Part shown: piece after piece, positions 1 through 8,920 of the stretch | Layout of the letters: each line of letters opens with the position of its first letter | Position numbering within the stretch: position 1 is the stretch's first letter | Source: an uncultured Bacteroidales bacterium | Lineage (GTDB): Bacteria > Bacteroidota > Bacteroidia > Bacteroidales > UBA4417 | DNA length: 55,103 nucleotides | Direction: 5' to 3' | NCBI GenBank assembly: GCA_903879715.1 | Contig: CAIRMR010000094.1 | Span: forward strand, 1 to 55,103 | Position numbers and translations under genes: made by a program | Notes under the pieces: model-generated | Database searches by the model: none | What the model saw: only the letters and a program-made list of their open reading frames with translations | Told to the model about the DNA's origin: nothing

Positions 1-145
1 CCACAGATAACACAGATTTCACAGACAATTATTCATCATTTTTAATTGAAATTAATTGAAAAACTGCTAAAAGCAGTTTAAAATCTGTGTAATCCGTGTA
101 ATCTGTGGCAAAAAAACATTATAATCAGACTGATTAGTTACAAAA
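1..145. repeat. Truncated copy of a nested palindromic repeat at the left window end
   Basis: This stretch is the reverse complement of 54958-55102 with a single mismatch at position 132. Inside it lie an inner pair of CCACAGAT-type arms (1-109) and a small hairpin around AACTGCTAAAAGCAGTT. The right flank carries CTGATTAGTTAC, a diverged form of the outer arm of the complete copy at 3961-4147. The left outer arm is missing because the window starts inside the element. No coding potential is seen. Confidence 0.9.
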
Positions 146-235
146 CATTAAACACAAAACACAAAATGTAAAAGTATCGTACACTCCCTTGCTTTAGTGT
201 TTTTTATTCTGTGTTATATGTTTTTCATTACTTTT
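140..235. repeat. AT-rich imperfect inverted repeat, copy 1
   Basis: The left side reads AACACAAAACACAAAATG and the right side reads GTGTTATATGTTTTTCATT, so the two sides are roughly inverted. A second copy with the same ends lies at 35380-35492. It fills most of the gap between the left terminal repeat and the carboxypeptidase gene. No gene is seen here. Confidence 0.55.
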
Positions 236-350
236 TGATTCTGGCTTGTCCAGGTTAGGTTAAAAGGGTTTCAGGTTTCAAGTGTTCCGGTACTCCAACT
301 TTACTGTAAAAAAACAAAATGATTCAGCAATACTGGTTACCAAGGTTTTT

Positions 351-1376
351 TCATTTTAAAAATAACCTGATCAGGTAAAGGATTAAATAAATAAAAGCAA
401 AGAATCCTAAAAAGAAGATTGCCGGTTTTAAGATTTTGCGAAATATGCTTCCCTTTTTAGCTGTTTCACCCGATGGTAAAAACTGAACTGAAACGTCGTT
501 TGGAGTAATATTTAACTGAACTTCCCGGCCCAAAATCAATGCGCGGTTATCGGCGATATGACCGGCAGGGAAATTGAAACAGACCGGAATTCCTGCATCC
601 TGAGCGTATTCCGCAATAATTTGCTCAGCCTGTTTACCGAAAGGAACAGTATTGTCATTCATTTTGGTTAAACCACCTATAATAAGACCTTTAATTCCTG
701 ACAGCTTCCCGCTTCGTTTCAGGTTCATCATCATACGGTCAATATGATACAGGTACTCATCCAGGTCCTCGATAAAGAGAATTTTATCCTGGGTTTGAAT
801 ATCCGAAGGTGTTCCCGTAAGTGAATACAATATGGAAAGATTTCCCCCGGTAAGCACACCCGAAACATTACCAGTCATATTTATAGGCTGGCTCCCAATG
901 CTATACTCAAGGATTTCGCCAAACAATGCTTTTCGCAGCGATTCAATGGCTGCTTCTGTACCTTCATCCGGGAAATTGATCGGCATGGTGGCATGAAGAG
1001 TTTCAATACCAAACTGCGTTTGAATATGCGAATGCAATACGGTAATATCGCTGTACCCAACAATCCATTTAGGGTGTTGCTCAAATTTGGAGAAATCCAG
1101 ACTGTCAATGATCCGGACAGTTCCATATCCACCTCTTGCGCAAATAATTGCTTTGATTTCCTTATCATCAAGCATCATCTGCAAATCAGAAGCACGCTCC
1201 TCGTCCGTACCCGAATATTGATCGGTTGAGCCAAACAAATGCGGCCCGGTAAGTACCTGCAATCCCCAGGATCGGAAAGTGCTGATGGCATCATCCATTT
1301 CGGCCGGGCTGACTTTTCGGGCGGTAGCAACTATGGCAATTTTATCACCGGATTTCAGGTAGGGAGGCGTGATCAT
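351..1376 (-). CDS. LD-carboxypeptidase (S66 / MccF-like) with C-terminal membrane tail
   Basis: A serine peptidase of family S66, which cleaves the L,D bond in murein tetrapeptides or, in MccF-type members, disarms peptide-nucleotide antibiotics. The triad is visible as Ser109 in VGYSDITVLH, Glu203 in FIEDLDEY and His273 in PAGHIADNR. The N-terminal IAIVATA strand and the ARGGYGT motif near residue 80 are typical. The body has normal family length, about 310 residues. The oddity is residues 317-340, a hydrophobic helix followed by a basic end, which would anchor the enzyme in a membrane. No signal peptide is seen, so it is probably cytoplasmic-facing. The ATG at 1376 is preceded by a TAnnTTTG box. 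Substrate assignment between murein and microcin-like peptides cannot be made from sequence. Confidence 0.87.
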   Translation of the reverse strand: MITPPYLKSGDKIAIVATARKVSPAEMDDAISTFRSWGLQVLTGPHLFGSTDQYSGTDEERASDLQMMLDDKEIKAIICARGGYGTVRIIDSLDFSKFEQHPKWIVGYSDITVLHSHIQTQFGIETLHATMPINFPDEGTEAAIESLRKALFGEILEYSIGSQPINMTGNVSGVLTGGNLSILYSLTGTPSDIQTQDKILFIEDLDEYLYHIDRMMMNLKRSGKLSGIKGLIIGGLTKMNDNTVPFGKQAEQIIAEYAQDAGIPVCFNFPAGHIADNRALILGREVQLNITPNDVSVQFLPSGETAKKGSIFRKILKPAIFFLGFFAFIYLILYLIRLFLK

Positions 1377-1396
1377 TTAAACTTGATTTGAAATAT

Positions 1397-1404
1397 CAAA
1401 AGTA
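1397..1404 (-). promoter_or_regulatory. Putative -7 box of the LD-carboxypeptidase gene
   Basis: The minus strand reads TACTTTTG, a match to the Bacteroidota -7 consensus TAnnTTTG, about 20 bases before the ATG at 1376. No clear -33 TTG was found. Confidence 0.45.
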
Positions 1405-1443
1405 ATGATTCCGAATGTAATCTGGCGCCTAAGAGTAAAAGAA

Positions 1444-1620
1444 AACCACTGAGGCACTGAGAGCACTAAGGAACACAGAGAAAAGAATGTTGTATTAACA
1501 ACTTTCCCGCCATTGACGAAGTTAGTTTTATGAAAAAGAAAAAGTTGACCAAATAGGCACATAAAGTACACAGAATAGATTTACTCCGTGTTTCTTTGTG
1601 TACTCTGTGCCTCCGTGGTA
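1444..1620. repeat. Imperfect inverted repeat of the CCACGGAGGCAC type
   Basis: The left arm CCACTGAGGCACTGAG and the right arm CTCTGTGCCTCCGTGG are near-complementary, about 140 bases apart. The arms continue inward with AACACAGAG and CTCCGTGTT. It belongs to a different family from the terminal repeat. It occupies most of the gap between the divergent carboxypeptidase and metG genes. Confidence 0.75.
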
Positions 1621-1768
1621 AAAACTTAAGTCCACAATATCACTATGAAAAACAAAGCCCAATTCTTCTACTCTTAAAAGAGTGGAGTTTTAGCCCCTAA
1701 AACCTAAATCCCAAACCCCAATCCCTCATTCATCGCAAAAAACCCATTTCAATTCATAACCTATTCAG

Positions 1769-1776
1769 TATCTTTG
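1769..1776 (+). promoter_or_regulatory. Putative -7 box of metG
   Basis: TATCTTTG fits TAnnTTTG and lies 28 bases before the ATG at 1804. A start site near 1782 would exclude the in-frame ATG at 1774 as the translation start. A Shine-Dalgarno-like AGGAGGAG follows at about 1792. Confidence 0.6.
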
Positions 1777-1803
1777 CACCCTATTTTTACCAGGAGGAGA
1801 ATC

Positions 1804-3867
1804 ATGACTGATACCAATACCAAAACTTTTAAACGCTATACCGTTACTTCTGCCTTGCCATACGCAAATGGCCCTATTCATATTGGTCACCTTGCAGGGG
1901 TTTATATTCCGGCAGATATTTATGTCAGATTCCTGCGCTCAAACAGGCGGGATGTTTTGTTTGTGGGCGGAAGCGATGAGCATGGCGTTCCTATTACCAT
2001 CAGGGCAACTAAAGAAGGCATAACTCCTCAGCAGGTTGTAGACAAATACCACGAAATCATTAAAAAATCCTTTGAAGAATTAGGTGTTTCCTTCGATATT
2101 TATAGCCGCACTTCTGCTCCAATTCACCACGAAACAGCCTCGGAGTTCTTCAGAAAATTATACGACAATAACCAGTTTATTGAAAAAGAAAGCGAGCAGT
2201 ATTACGATGTGGAAGCCCGGCAATTCCTGGCCGACCGCTATATAACCGGTACCTGCCCGCGCTGCGGGAATGAGCGTGCATACGGCGATCAGTGCGAAAA
2301 TTGCGGATCAACACTCAGCGCTACAGAGCTGATCAATCCAAAGTCGGCTCTAAGTGGCAACATTCCGGTAATGAAAGAAACCAAACACTGGTTTTTGCCG
2401 CTCGATCAATACGAAACCTGGCTCAAAGAATGGATTCTTGTTTCGCATCGCGACGACTGGAAAACCAATGTTTACGGGCAATGTAAGTCGTGGCTCGACA
2501 GCGGGCTGCAACCTCGTGCCGTTACCCGCGACCTGGACTGGGGAGTAAAAGTTCCCGTTGAAGGTGCCGAAGGAAAAGTATTGTATGTTTGGTTCGACGC
2601 TCCGATAGGATATATTTCTGCAACCCGCGACTGGTCGTCACAAACGGGTAAAGATTGGGAGCCTTACTGGAAATCCAATGATACCAAACTGGTTCATTTT
2701 ATCGGGAAAGACAATATCGTTTTCCATTGCATCATTTTCCCGGCAATGCTGAAAGCTGAAGGAACCTATATTTTGCCCGACAATGTTCCTGCCAACGAAT
2801 TTCTGAATCTCGAAGGGGATAAAATCTCCACTTCCCGCAACTGGGCTGTCTGGCTTCATGAGTACCTGGTGGATTTCCCCGGCAAACAGGATGTGCTGAG
2901 ATATACTTTAGCTGCCAACGCTCCCGAAACCAAGGATAACGACTTTACCTGGAAAGATTTTCAAACCCGTAACAACAGCGAGTTACTTGCCATTTTCGGG
3001 AATTTTGTAAACCGCACTTTGGTTCTTACTCACAAATATTTCGGTGGTGAAGTTCCTGCAATAGGTGAAGTAACTGATCTCGACCGGCAGGCGATGTCAG
3101 AAATAGCTGATTTCCCTGCCCGTATCGCAGCCAGCATTGAGAGTTACCGTTTCCGCGAAGCGCTGAATGAAATGATGAACCTGGCCAGGCTGGGGAATAA
3201 ATACCTAACTGAAACTGAACCCTGGAAGAATTTTATCACAAATCCTGAAAAGGTAAAAACCATACTGAATATTTCGTTGCAGATTTGCGCCAACTTATCT
3301 ATACTTTGCGAGCCTTTCCTGCCATTTACATCAGCAAAGCTGCTTGAAATGCTTAACTCCAGCCTGGAACCATGGGCAGAAGCGGGATCGTGTACCTTGT
3401 TGCAACCCGGCCATAAACTGAACCAACCGGCTTTACTTTTCGATCGTATCGAAGATGATGTTATTGCGGCGCAGGTAAAAAGACTTACCGATACCAAAGC
3501 TGAAAACGCGGCTGAAAACGCTGTAATCGCTCCCCAGAAACCGGAAATCACATACGACGATTTTACCAAACTCGATTTAAGGATAGGCACCATTATTGAA
3601 GCCGAAAAGGTGGCTAAAACTGTTAAGTTATTGAAACTTACAATCGATACCGGAATGGACAAGCGTACAGTGGTATCAGGCATTGCCGAACATTATACTC
3701 CTGAACAGGTAATCGGGCAGAAAGTAGTATTGCTGGCTAACCTGGCTCCACGCAACCTGAAAGGCATAGAATCAAAAGGCATGATACTGATGGCTGAAAA
3801 CAAGGAAGGAAAACTCTGTTTTGTTTCGCCTACTGAAGCTTTTGGTAACGGAAGTGAAGTGAGATAG
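1804..3867 (+). CDS. metG: Methionyl-tRNA synthetase
   Basis: Charges tRNA-Met in the cytoplasm. It is a class I synthetase with HIGH at residues 26-29, the KISTS version of KMSKS at 340-344, and a zinc knuckle with Cys151, Cys154, Cys164 and Cys167. Residues from about 585 form the C-terminal tRNA-binding (Trbp111/EMAP-like) domain, beginning at [11 protein letters not shown]. The length is 687 residues, normal for the two-domain bacterial form. The start at 1804 is chosen over the upstream ATG at 1774 because a strong AGGAGG-type site lies just before it and the -7 box overlaps the earlier codon. The gene is alone on its strand. A long antisense frame inside the 3' part is a shadow. Confidence 0.97.
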   Translation: MTDTNTKTFKRYTVTSALPYANGPIHIGHLAGVYIPADIYVRFLRSNRRDVLFVGGSDEHGVPITIRATKEGITPQQVVDKYHEIIKKSFEELGVSFDIYSRTSAPIHHETASEFFRKLYDNNQFIEKESEQYYDVEARQFLADRYITGTCPRCGNERAYGDQCENCGSTLSATELINPKSALSGNIPVMKETKHWFLPLDQYETWLKEWILVSHRDDWKTNVYGQCKSWLDSGLQPRAVTRDLDWGVKVPVEGAEGKVLYVWFDAPIGYISATRDWSSQTGKDWEPYWKSNDTKLVHFIGKDNIVFHCIIFPAMLKAEGTYILPDNVPANEFLNLEGDKISTSRNWAVWLHEYLVDFPGKQDVLRYTLAANAPETKDNDFTWKDFQTRNNSELLAIFGNFVNRTLVLTHKYFGGEVPAIGEVTDLDRQAMSEIADFPARIAASIESYRFREALNEMMNLARLGNKYLTETEPWKNFITNPEKVKTILNISLQICANLSILCEPFLPFTSAKLLEMLNSSLEPWAEAGSCTLLQPGHKLNQPALLFDRIEDDVIAAQVKRLTDTKAENAAENAVIAPQKPEITYDDFTKLDLRIGTIIEAEKVAKTVKLLKLTIDTGMDKRTVVSGIAEHYTPEQVIGQKVVLLANLAPRNLKGIESKGMILMAENKEGKLCFVSPTEAFGNGSEVR

Positions 3868-3960
3868 AAGGAACAGATTTCAGTGTAAAACCTTTGTCTT
3901 TTACTTAAAATTGAAATGGTTTCCGGAATTCACTATTCCAGGAGAAATACATTCAAAAAA

Positions 3961-4147
3961 GGCAACTAATCAGTATGCTTTAAAGTTATTTTAGCCACAG
4001 ATTACGCTGATTACACAGATTTTAAACTGCTTTCAGCAGTTTTTTAAATGAAATTTGATTATAAACAATGAAAATTTATCTGTAAAATCTGCGAAATCTG
4101 TGGCATATGTTTGTTTGTCACTGCTTTAATGGAACTGATTAGTTGCC
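3961..4147. repeat. Complete 187-bp nested palindromic element (MITE-like)
   Basis: Perfect 14-base outer arms read GGCAACTAATCAGT (3961-3974) and ACTGATTAGTTGCC (4134-4147). Inside them are GCCACAGATT-type arms (3994 to 4104), and inside those is a small hairpin around AACTGCTTTCAGCAGTT. The truncated copies at both window ends belong to the same family. It encodes nothing visible and lies between the convergent metG and the response-regulator gene. Confidence 0.8.
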
Positions 4148-4171
4148 AAAAAGATTTTTGATTTTAAGATT

Positions 4172-4211
4172 CCCCAACCTTGGTTCGGTAAGCTCACCAA
4201 CCGGGTTGGGG
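4172..4211. repeat. Hairpin CCCCAACC / GGTTGGGG in the convergent gap
   Basis: Eight-base perfect arms enclose a loop of about 24 bases, and partly related CCAACC/GGTTGG words continue to about 4250. No T run follows, so a terminator role is not supported. The rest of 3868-4348 holds the nested repeat and no gene. Confidence 0.5.
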
Positions 4212-4348
4212 CTAATGTTGGTTAGGCATGCTCACAACCAAGGTCGGAGCAAATGATGGTGAATACTTCTCCTTTGAGTTTCGCTCTGTCGCTCCTCGCC
4301 CCATCGCCACCTCAGCTTGTTATACTAATTCACACGTCAACCCGTGAA

Positions 4349-5701
4349 CTACTGAAGTTCCCTGCCATCATCCTTTAACATCCTGTAGATCGTAGTTTTG
4401 CCTATATTGAGTTTATCGGCTACCAGGCGTACTTTATTATCATATTTATTCAGATAATGGGTAATAATTATTTTGATATAATCGTCGAGTGTAGCTTCTT
4501 CGTTAACGAAATCAAGCATAGCGGTTGTATTCGGCAGCTTAACATCTTCGGCATGAATGGTATTGGTGTTGGTCATTACTGCTGCCAGTTCAACAATAGC
4601 TTTTAACTCACGCACATTGCCAGGGAAAGGATATTTGCGGAATTTTTCCATGGCATCAGCCGAAATTATAAGTTTAGGCATACTGTTCTTTTTACAGAAC
4701 TCATCTACGAAAAACCTCGCCAATAAAAATATATCATTTCCTCTCGATCTCAATGGAGGAAGTTCAATAGGCAATCCTAACAACCTGTAATATAAATCTT
4801 CCCTGAAATTGCCTTTTTTAACTTCATCAAGTAAGTTTTTGTGTGTGGCCACAATTACCCTGACATCAAGCTTCTGCGGTTTGTTGGAACCAACCCTTAC
4901 CACTTCTTCTTCCTGCAATACCCTGAGCAATTTTGCCTGCATATTCAGGTCCATATCACCAATTTCGTCGAGAAATATGGTGCCGTGATTTGCTTCTTCA
5001 AACCTCCCGATACGCTGATTATTTGCTCCCGTAAATGAACCTTTCTCATGTCCGAACATCTCACTTTCGATAAGTTCGCGTGGTATCGCTGTTACATTTA
5101 CAGCAACAAAAGGTTTATTCTTTCGTTTCGAATTGAAATGTATGGCTTTAGCAACCAGCTCTTTACCTGTGCCAGTTTCGCCGTGCACGGATACCGAAAT
5201 GGTTGTTTTTGTGGCTTTTTCGATCAGCCGGAATACTGTATTTATCGCCGGGCTATCCCCTTTTATAAGATTATTGTATTCGTATTTTTTCCCGATCTCA
5301 TCTTCCAGATTTGAAATCCGTTGCTTGAGGTTAAAATTTGATTTAATATTCCGCATGGCCGACCATATCCTGTCCTTGGTATCCGGATCTTTGAGAACAT
5401 AATCGTAAACACCTTTCTTCAGCAGTTCTACGGCTGTAGAAATATCCTGCTGGCCCGAAACAATTATGACAGGTAACTCAGGATCAAATTCCCTGATGCG
5501 TTTCAACACATCGAATCCGCTCATATCCGGAAGATTGAAGTCGAGCGAGATGGCTGATGGCCCTTTATATAAATTTGCGAGTAACTCCTTACCCGAGGAA
5601 AAAATTGCTACGTCATAATCAGGGTTCTGAGATAAATGATACGAAAGAATTTTCGCATACATAACATCATCTTCTACCACAAAAATTTTAAATGTCTCCA
5701 T
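4349..5701 (-). CDS. Sigma-54-dependent response regulator (NtrC/AtoC family)
   Basis: A DNA-binding activator of RpoN promoters controlled by phosphorylation. Residues 1-120 are a receiver domain with the acidic pair Asp11/Asp12, phospho-acceptor Asp54 in SLDFNLPDMSG and Lys104. Residues 145-380 are the AAA+ domain with Walker A GETGTGK (174-180), the sigma-54 contact loop as GSFTGA (221-226), and Walker B IFLDE (242-246). Residues from about 415 form a Fis-type helix-turn-helix. The length of 450 is normal. No histidine kinase is next to it, so it is an orphan here, and no RpoN-type -24/-12 element was found in this window. A possible TATTTTTG -7 box lies at 5757-5764. Confidence 0.94.
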   Translation of the reverse strand: METFKIFVVEDDVMYAKILSYHLSQNPDYDVAIFSSGKELLANLYKGPSAISLDFNLPDMSGFDVLKRIREFDPELPVIIVSGQQDISTAVELLKKGVYDYVLKDPDTKDRIWSAMRNIKSNFNLKQRISNLEDEIGKKYEYNNLIKGDSPAINTVFRLIEKATKTTISVSVHGETGTGKELVAKAIHFNSKRKNKPFVAVNVTAIPRELIESEMFGHEKGSFTGANNQRIGRFEEANHGTIFLDEIGDMDLNMQAKLLRVLQEEEVVRVGSNKPQKLDVRVIVATHKNLLDEVKKGNFREDLYYRLLGLPIELPPLRSRGNDIFLLARFFVDEFCKKNSMPKLIISADAMEKFRKYPFPGNVRELKAIVELAAVMTNTNTIHAEDVKLPNTTAMLDFVNEEATLDDYIKIIITHYLNKYDNKVRLVADKLNIGKTTIYRMLKDDGRELQ

Positions 5702-6090
5702 ATGGTGTCCTTTTCATAGGTTAATTTCCTAAAAACGGAAAAGTAACAAAGTAAATCAAAAATAATGTAAATTTCCCGAAATGGGACTTTAAATTTCACG
5801 TAAGAAAAGATGGTCCGGAGATAAGTCCGGGAATGAAAATACCAGGATCCGATCTCATAGGCCTGATATGATTGATTCTTAACCAGTAAGGTCAAATCAA
5901 TAAAACTATGGGAATTGACTGGATTTTATATTATTGAATATCATTGTTTTAACACCTGATAATATGGATTCAGATTACTACCGATTAACCTGTTTTTCAG
6001 TTCCTGATCAATTCCAGGTCAATGTTCTTTCAAAATTACTCCAGCTTAAGACAAAGCCAGAACAGATATAATAAAGTATCTGAAAAACTT
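5702..6090. other. Gene-free gap between regulator and DusB-like gene
   Basis: No open frame with recognisable similarity and no long repeat is seen. The only feature noted is CAAAAATA at 5757-5764, which reads TATTTTTG on the minus strand and may be the -7 box of the response-regulator gene about 55 bases downstream. Confidence 0.5.
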
Positions 6091-7059
6091 TTAAAAACAT
6101 GATAAATCCCGAAGAATCCCTTCTATCTCATTAAAACTCTGCCTTGTCAGCATATCCATTCTTATTTTTTTGAAACCCGGCAGTCCTTTGAAATATCCTG
6201 CGTAATGTTTCCGCATTTCAATAATTCCTTTGCGTTCACCTTTCTTTTGTATGGCAAGCCTCAAATGCGCCAGGCTTACCGTAATCCGCTCCTGCAAACC
6301 AGGTGGCGGATTTAATTCTCCTTTATGAATAAATGACTTGATTTCATTAAATATCCATGGATTCCCTATAGCTGCCCTGCCAATCATGATGGCATCAACA
6401 CCAAATTTATCAAACATTTCAGCGGCTTTCAGGGCAGTGGTAATATCACCGTTTCCAATAACCGGAATCTTCATACGGGGATTATTCTTTACATCGCCAA
6501 TCAGGGTCCAGTCTGCTTCGCCTGAATACATTTGTGCCCTTGTCCGGCCATGAATAGTAATTGCCTGTATACCTACATCCTGGAGTTGCTCGGCTACATC
6601 CACAATCACTTTATTGTTTTCGTCCCAGCCGAGACGCGTTTTAATGGTAACGGGCAATTTAACGGCACGCACCACTTCGCGGGTTATGGCTACCATTAAC
6701 GGAATATCGTTCAGCAGACCGGCTCCCGCGCCTTTCATGGCCACTTTACGAACCGGGCAGCCAAAGTTGATATCTATCAGATCCGGATTCAGCTCCTCAG
6801 CCAGTAAAGCAGCATTTTTCATTGCTTCCACATCCTTGCCGAATATCTGTATTCCGAGTGGCCTTTCAGTTTCGTCGAACAACATCTTAGTACTGCTTTT
6901 CACAGCTGACCGCACCAATGCTTCTGACGAAACAAATTCAGTATAAACCATATCAGCTCCATGCATGCGGCAAATATTCCGGAATGCCGAATCTGTAATA
7001 TCCTCAAGTGGAGCAAGAATAACGGGGAATTCCCCAAGATCATTTTTTCCTATTAACAT
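6091..7059 (-). CDS. dusB: tRNA-dihydrouridine synthase, DusB-like
   Basis: Reduces specific uridines of tRNA to dihydrouridine with FMN and NADPH. It shows the DUS barrel start PVILAPLEDITDSAFR, the catalytic Cys101 in INFGCPVRKV, the FMN-site lysine in TIKTRLGW, the conserved TIHGRTR and GNGDI motifs, and IGRAAIGNPW near the end of the barrel. The 322-residue length is normal. The ATG at 7059 gives a product starting just before the first barrel strand. The gene is divergent from the CPBP protease, and the two putative promoters lie within about 60 bases of each other. Exact Dus subfamily is inferred from overall resemblance, not from an alignment. Confidence 0.93.
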   Translation of the reverse strand: MLIGKNDLGEFPVILAPLEDITDSAFRNICRMHGADMVYTEFVSSEALVRSAVKSSTKMLFDETERPLGIQIFGKDVEAMKNAALLAEELNPDLIDINFGCPVRKVAMKGAGAGLLNDIPLMVAITREVVRAVKLPVTIKTRLGWDENNKVIVDVAEQLQDVGIQAITIHGRTRAQMYSGEADWTLIGDVKNNPRMKIPVIGNGDITTALKAAEMFDKFGVDAIMIGRAAIGNPWIFNEIKSFIHKGELNPPPGLQERITVSLAHLRLAIQKKGERKGIIEMRKHYAGYFKGLPGFKKIRMDMLTRQSFNEIEGILRDLSCF

Positions 7060-7078
7060 TCAGTTATTTTTCGAACTG

Positions 7079-7086
7079 CAAAAATA
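7079..7086 (-). promoter_or_regulatory. Putative -7 box of the DusB-like gene
   Basis: The minus strand reads TATTTTTG, matching TAnnTTTG, 20 bases before the ATG at 7059. The leader would be only about a dozen bases. Confidence 0.5.
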
Positions 7087-7124
7087 GTAACATTAACCAA
7101 GGTATGCGATTAAACCTTATTCAT

Positions 7125-7132
7125 TACTTTTG
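7125..7132 (+). promoter_or_regulatory. Putative -7 box of the CPBP protease gene
   Basis: TACTTTTG lies 17 bases before the ATG at 7149. This decides the start: the in-frame ATG at 7104 lies upstream of the presumed transcription start and would not be on the message. Confidence 0.55.
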
Positions 7133-7148
7133 CCGAAAACAGCATAAC

Positions 7149-8072
7149 ATGCTCAGAGGCATCTATAGTCAACTTAATAATTTCAGCAAATTTATACTGC
7201 TGATAACGCTGGTATTCAGTTTTCTTTTATTTTCCCTGTTATTGGGCATATTGGTTTTAGTTCCGTTTTATGGTACGGGCATTATAAGTATCCTTGCATC
7301 ACCTAACTATTCTGAACCTGCTGTTATCACAGCAATGAAAGTAATGCAGATACTTAATATGGTAGGTGGATTATTACTTCCTGCAATAGTTTACTTGTGG
7401 CTATGTTCACCAAAAGAAAAAAAATATAGTGGTTTACTTAAATCAGTATCTCCTATCGCTGTTTTCCTGACATTTATTTTAATAGTTCTGATTCAGCCAA
7501 TAATTGGCTGGGCAAGTGAGCTTAACAGCCATCTTGTGCTGCCAAAATTCCTTGCGTTTATTGAAGAATGGATGAAAAGCAAAGAAGAAATAGGAGCACA
7601 AGTAACCGAAGCTTTTCTCTCTTCTACTTCTGTAAATAGCCTCCTGATTAATATTCTTATGGTGGCTATTCTTCCTGCCTTTGCTGAAGAGATTCTTTTC
7701 AGGGGCGCTTTAGCCGGTTTGTTTAAGGCCTGGACAAAGAATGTTCACCTTGCTGTTTTCCTGTCCGCTTTTATTTTTGCAGCTATCCATATGCAGTTTT
7801 ATGGATTCCTGCCTCGATTTTTACTTGGGACTGCCCTGGGATACTTGTATTTCTGGAGCGGAAGTCTGTGGCTGCCGATTGTGGCTCATTTTACCAATAA
7901 CTTTTTATCCGTTATCGTTGAATTTCTTTTTCGCAAAGGAATGATTCAAACCAATGCCGAAAACTTTGGCGTGGATAATGCCACCTGGCTGATTGTTATC
8001 AGTATTATTGGGGTTACAGGTATATTGTTTTCTATATATAATCTGACTTCCAGGCAAAACAAAGAAGGCTAA
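7149..8072 (+). CDS. CPBP-family intramembrane glutamic/metal protease
   Basis: An Rce1/CAAX-like membrane protease. The family motifs are present in order: EExxxR as Glu180, Glu181 and Arg185 (AEEILFRG), FxxxH as Phe210 and His214, and HxxxN as His247 and Asn251. Several hydrophobic segments surround them, including about 13-40, 68-86, 103-122, 165-180, 200-215 and a last one near the C-terminus. The family includes bacteriocin maturation and immunity proteins, but most members have no known substrate, and no partner gene is present. The start at 7149 (307 residues) is chosen because the -7 box at 7125 lies between the two candidate ATGs. It is divergent from the DusB-like gene. Confidence 0.88.
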   Translation: MLRGIYSQLNNFSKFILLITLVFSFLLFSLLLGILVLVPFYGTGIISILASPNYSEPAVITAMKVMQILNMVGGLLLPAIVYLWLCSPKEKKYSGLLKSVSPIAVFLTFILIVLIQPIIGWASELNSHLVLPKFLAFIEEWMKSKEEIGAQVTEAFLSSTSVNSLLINILMVAILPAFAEEILFRGALAGLFKAWTKNVHLAVFLSAFIFAAIHMQFYGFLPRFLLGTALGYLYFWSGSLWLPIVAHFTNNFLSVIVEFLFRKGMIQTNAENFGVDNATWLIVISIIGVTGILFSIYNLTSRQNKEG

Positions 8073-8096
8073 CGGGAATCCCAATACTTATACTAA

Positions 8097-8267
8097 GAAA
8101 TCGACTTAGTTTTAATTATATATGACATTTCGTCAAGGGAAATAGTAAAGAAGAAATTTATTCATTCAACTACTTTAAATACCTCACAGCTTATTAAAGG
8201 GATTTATATTTTCAAAGTAAAAGATAAAAATACTATTCTCAGAAAAGGGAAAGTTATAAAAGATTGA
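8097..8267 (+). pseudogene. Relic of a T9SS type A C-terminal sorting domain
   Basis: An open frame without a start codon ends at TGA 8265-8267. It contains IYDISSREIVKKKF, then LNTSQLIKGIYIFKVKDKN and a basic end, GKVIKD. That is the layout of a type IX secretion type A sorting domain: a YD-[IL]-SGRE-like strand, an S-x-L-x-KGIYI-x-KV strand and a basic terminal strand. An in-frame stop at 8094-8096 cuts it off and no passenger protein precedes it. I infer that a T9SS cargo gene once ended here and that all but its last ~56 codons were deleted. The frame is otherwise intact, so the loss may be recent. Confidence 0.65.
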
Positions 8268-8275
8268 TGAGGATT

Positions 8276-8878
8276 CTAATCAGGATTTAGTGAATCAGGC
8301 AACTTTACACCGGCATTAAAAGGATGATTGTTACAGTATGTCAGATGGTCATTCACCATTCCCGATGCCTGCATAAACGCGTAACAAATGGTTGAACCTA
8401 CAAATTTAAAACCTCTTTTGATTAAATCCTTGCTCATGGCATCCGATTCGGCAGATTTTGCCGGAATCTGTTTCAGATCAGTCCAGTTGTTGTAAATGGT
8501 CGTTCCGCCGGTAAACTGCCAGATGTATTCATCGAAAGTTTTGAATTCCTTTTGAGCTTTCAGAAAAGCCAGAGCATTAGTTACAGTTGATCTGATTTTC
8601 AATTGGTTGCGTATAATTTGCGAATCCTGCATAAGCTGCTGGATTTTCTCTTCGGTGTATGCTGAAATTATTGCTGCATCGAAGTTATCAAATGCTTCCC
8701 GAAACCCTTCGCGTCGATGAAGAATTGTTTTCCAACTCAACCCAGCCTGGAAAGCATCCAGGATCATAAATTCGAAAAGCTTCCGGTCGTCGTGCAAAGG
8801 AACACCCCATTCGTTATCGTGGTATGCTATCATTAGCGGGTCGTTGCCGGGCCAGTTGCATGAGTTGGGAAGTTGCAT
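8276..8878 (-). CDS. tag: DNA-3-methyladenine glycosylase I
   Basis: Removes 3-methyladenine from alkylated DNA in base-excision repair. The family zinc site is complete: Cys7 and His20 (AYHDNEWG) at the N-terminus with His178 and Cys182 (NDHLTYC) near the C-terminus. The conserved FEFMILDAFQAGLSW segment follows. The length of 200 residues is normal. I chose the ATG at 8878, not the ATG at 8926, because the product then starts a few residues before the zinc cysteine as in E. coli Tag, and the longer version would begin in the 10-bp tandem repeat. It is the last gene of a minus-strand block with mtnA and the M20 peptidase upstream, but the repeat tract separates it from mtnA. Confidence 0.92.
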   Translation of the reverse strand: MQLPNSCNWPGNDPLMIAYHDNEWGVPLHDDRKLFEFMILDAFQAGLSWKTILHRREGFREAFDNFDAAIISAYTEEKIQQLMQDSQIIRNQLKIRSTVTNALAFLKAQKEFKTFDEYIWQFTGGTTIYNNWTDLKQIPAKSAESDAMSKDLIKRGFKFVGSTICYAFMQASGMVNDHLTYCNNHPFNAGVKLPDSLNPD

Positions 8879-8920
8879 AGGACTCAATTTGAAAAAGGAT
8901 TGTTGATTTACAGTTGAGAA

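Noticed and set aside
3144-3683. A 179-codon open frame antisense to metG
   Set aside because: Lies wholly within the well-conserved metG reading frame and shows no family features.
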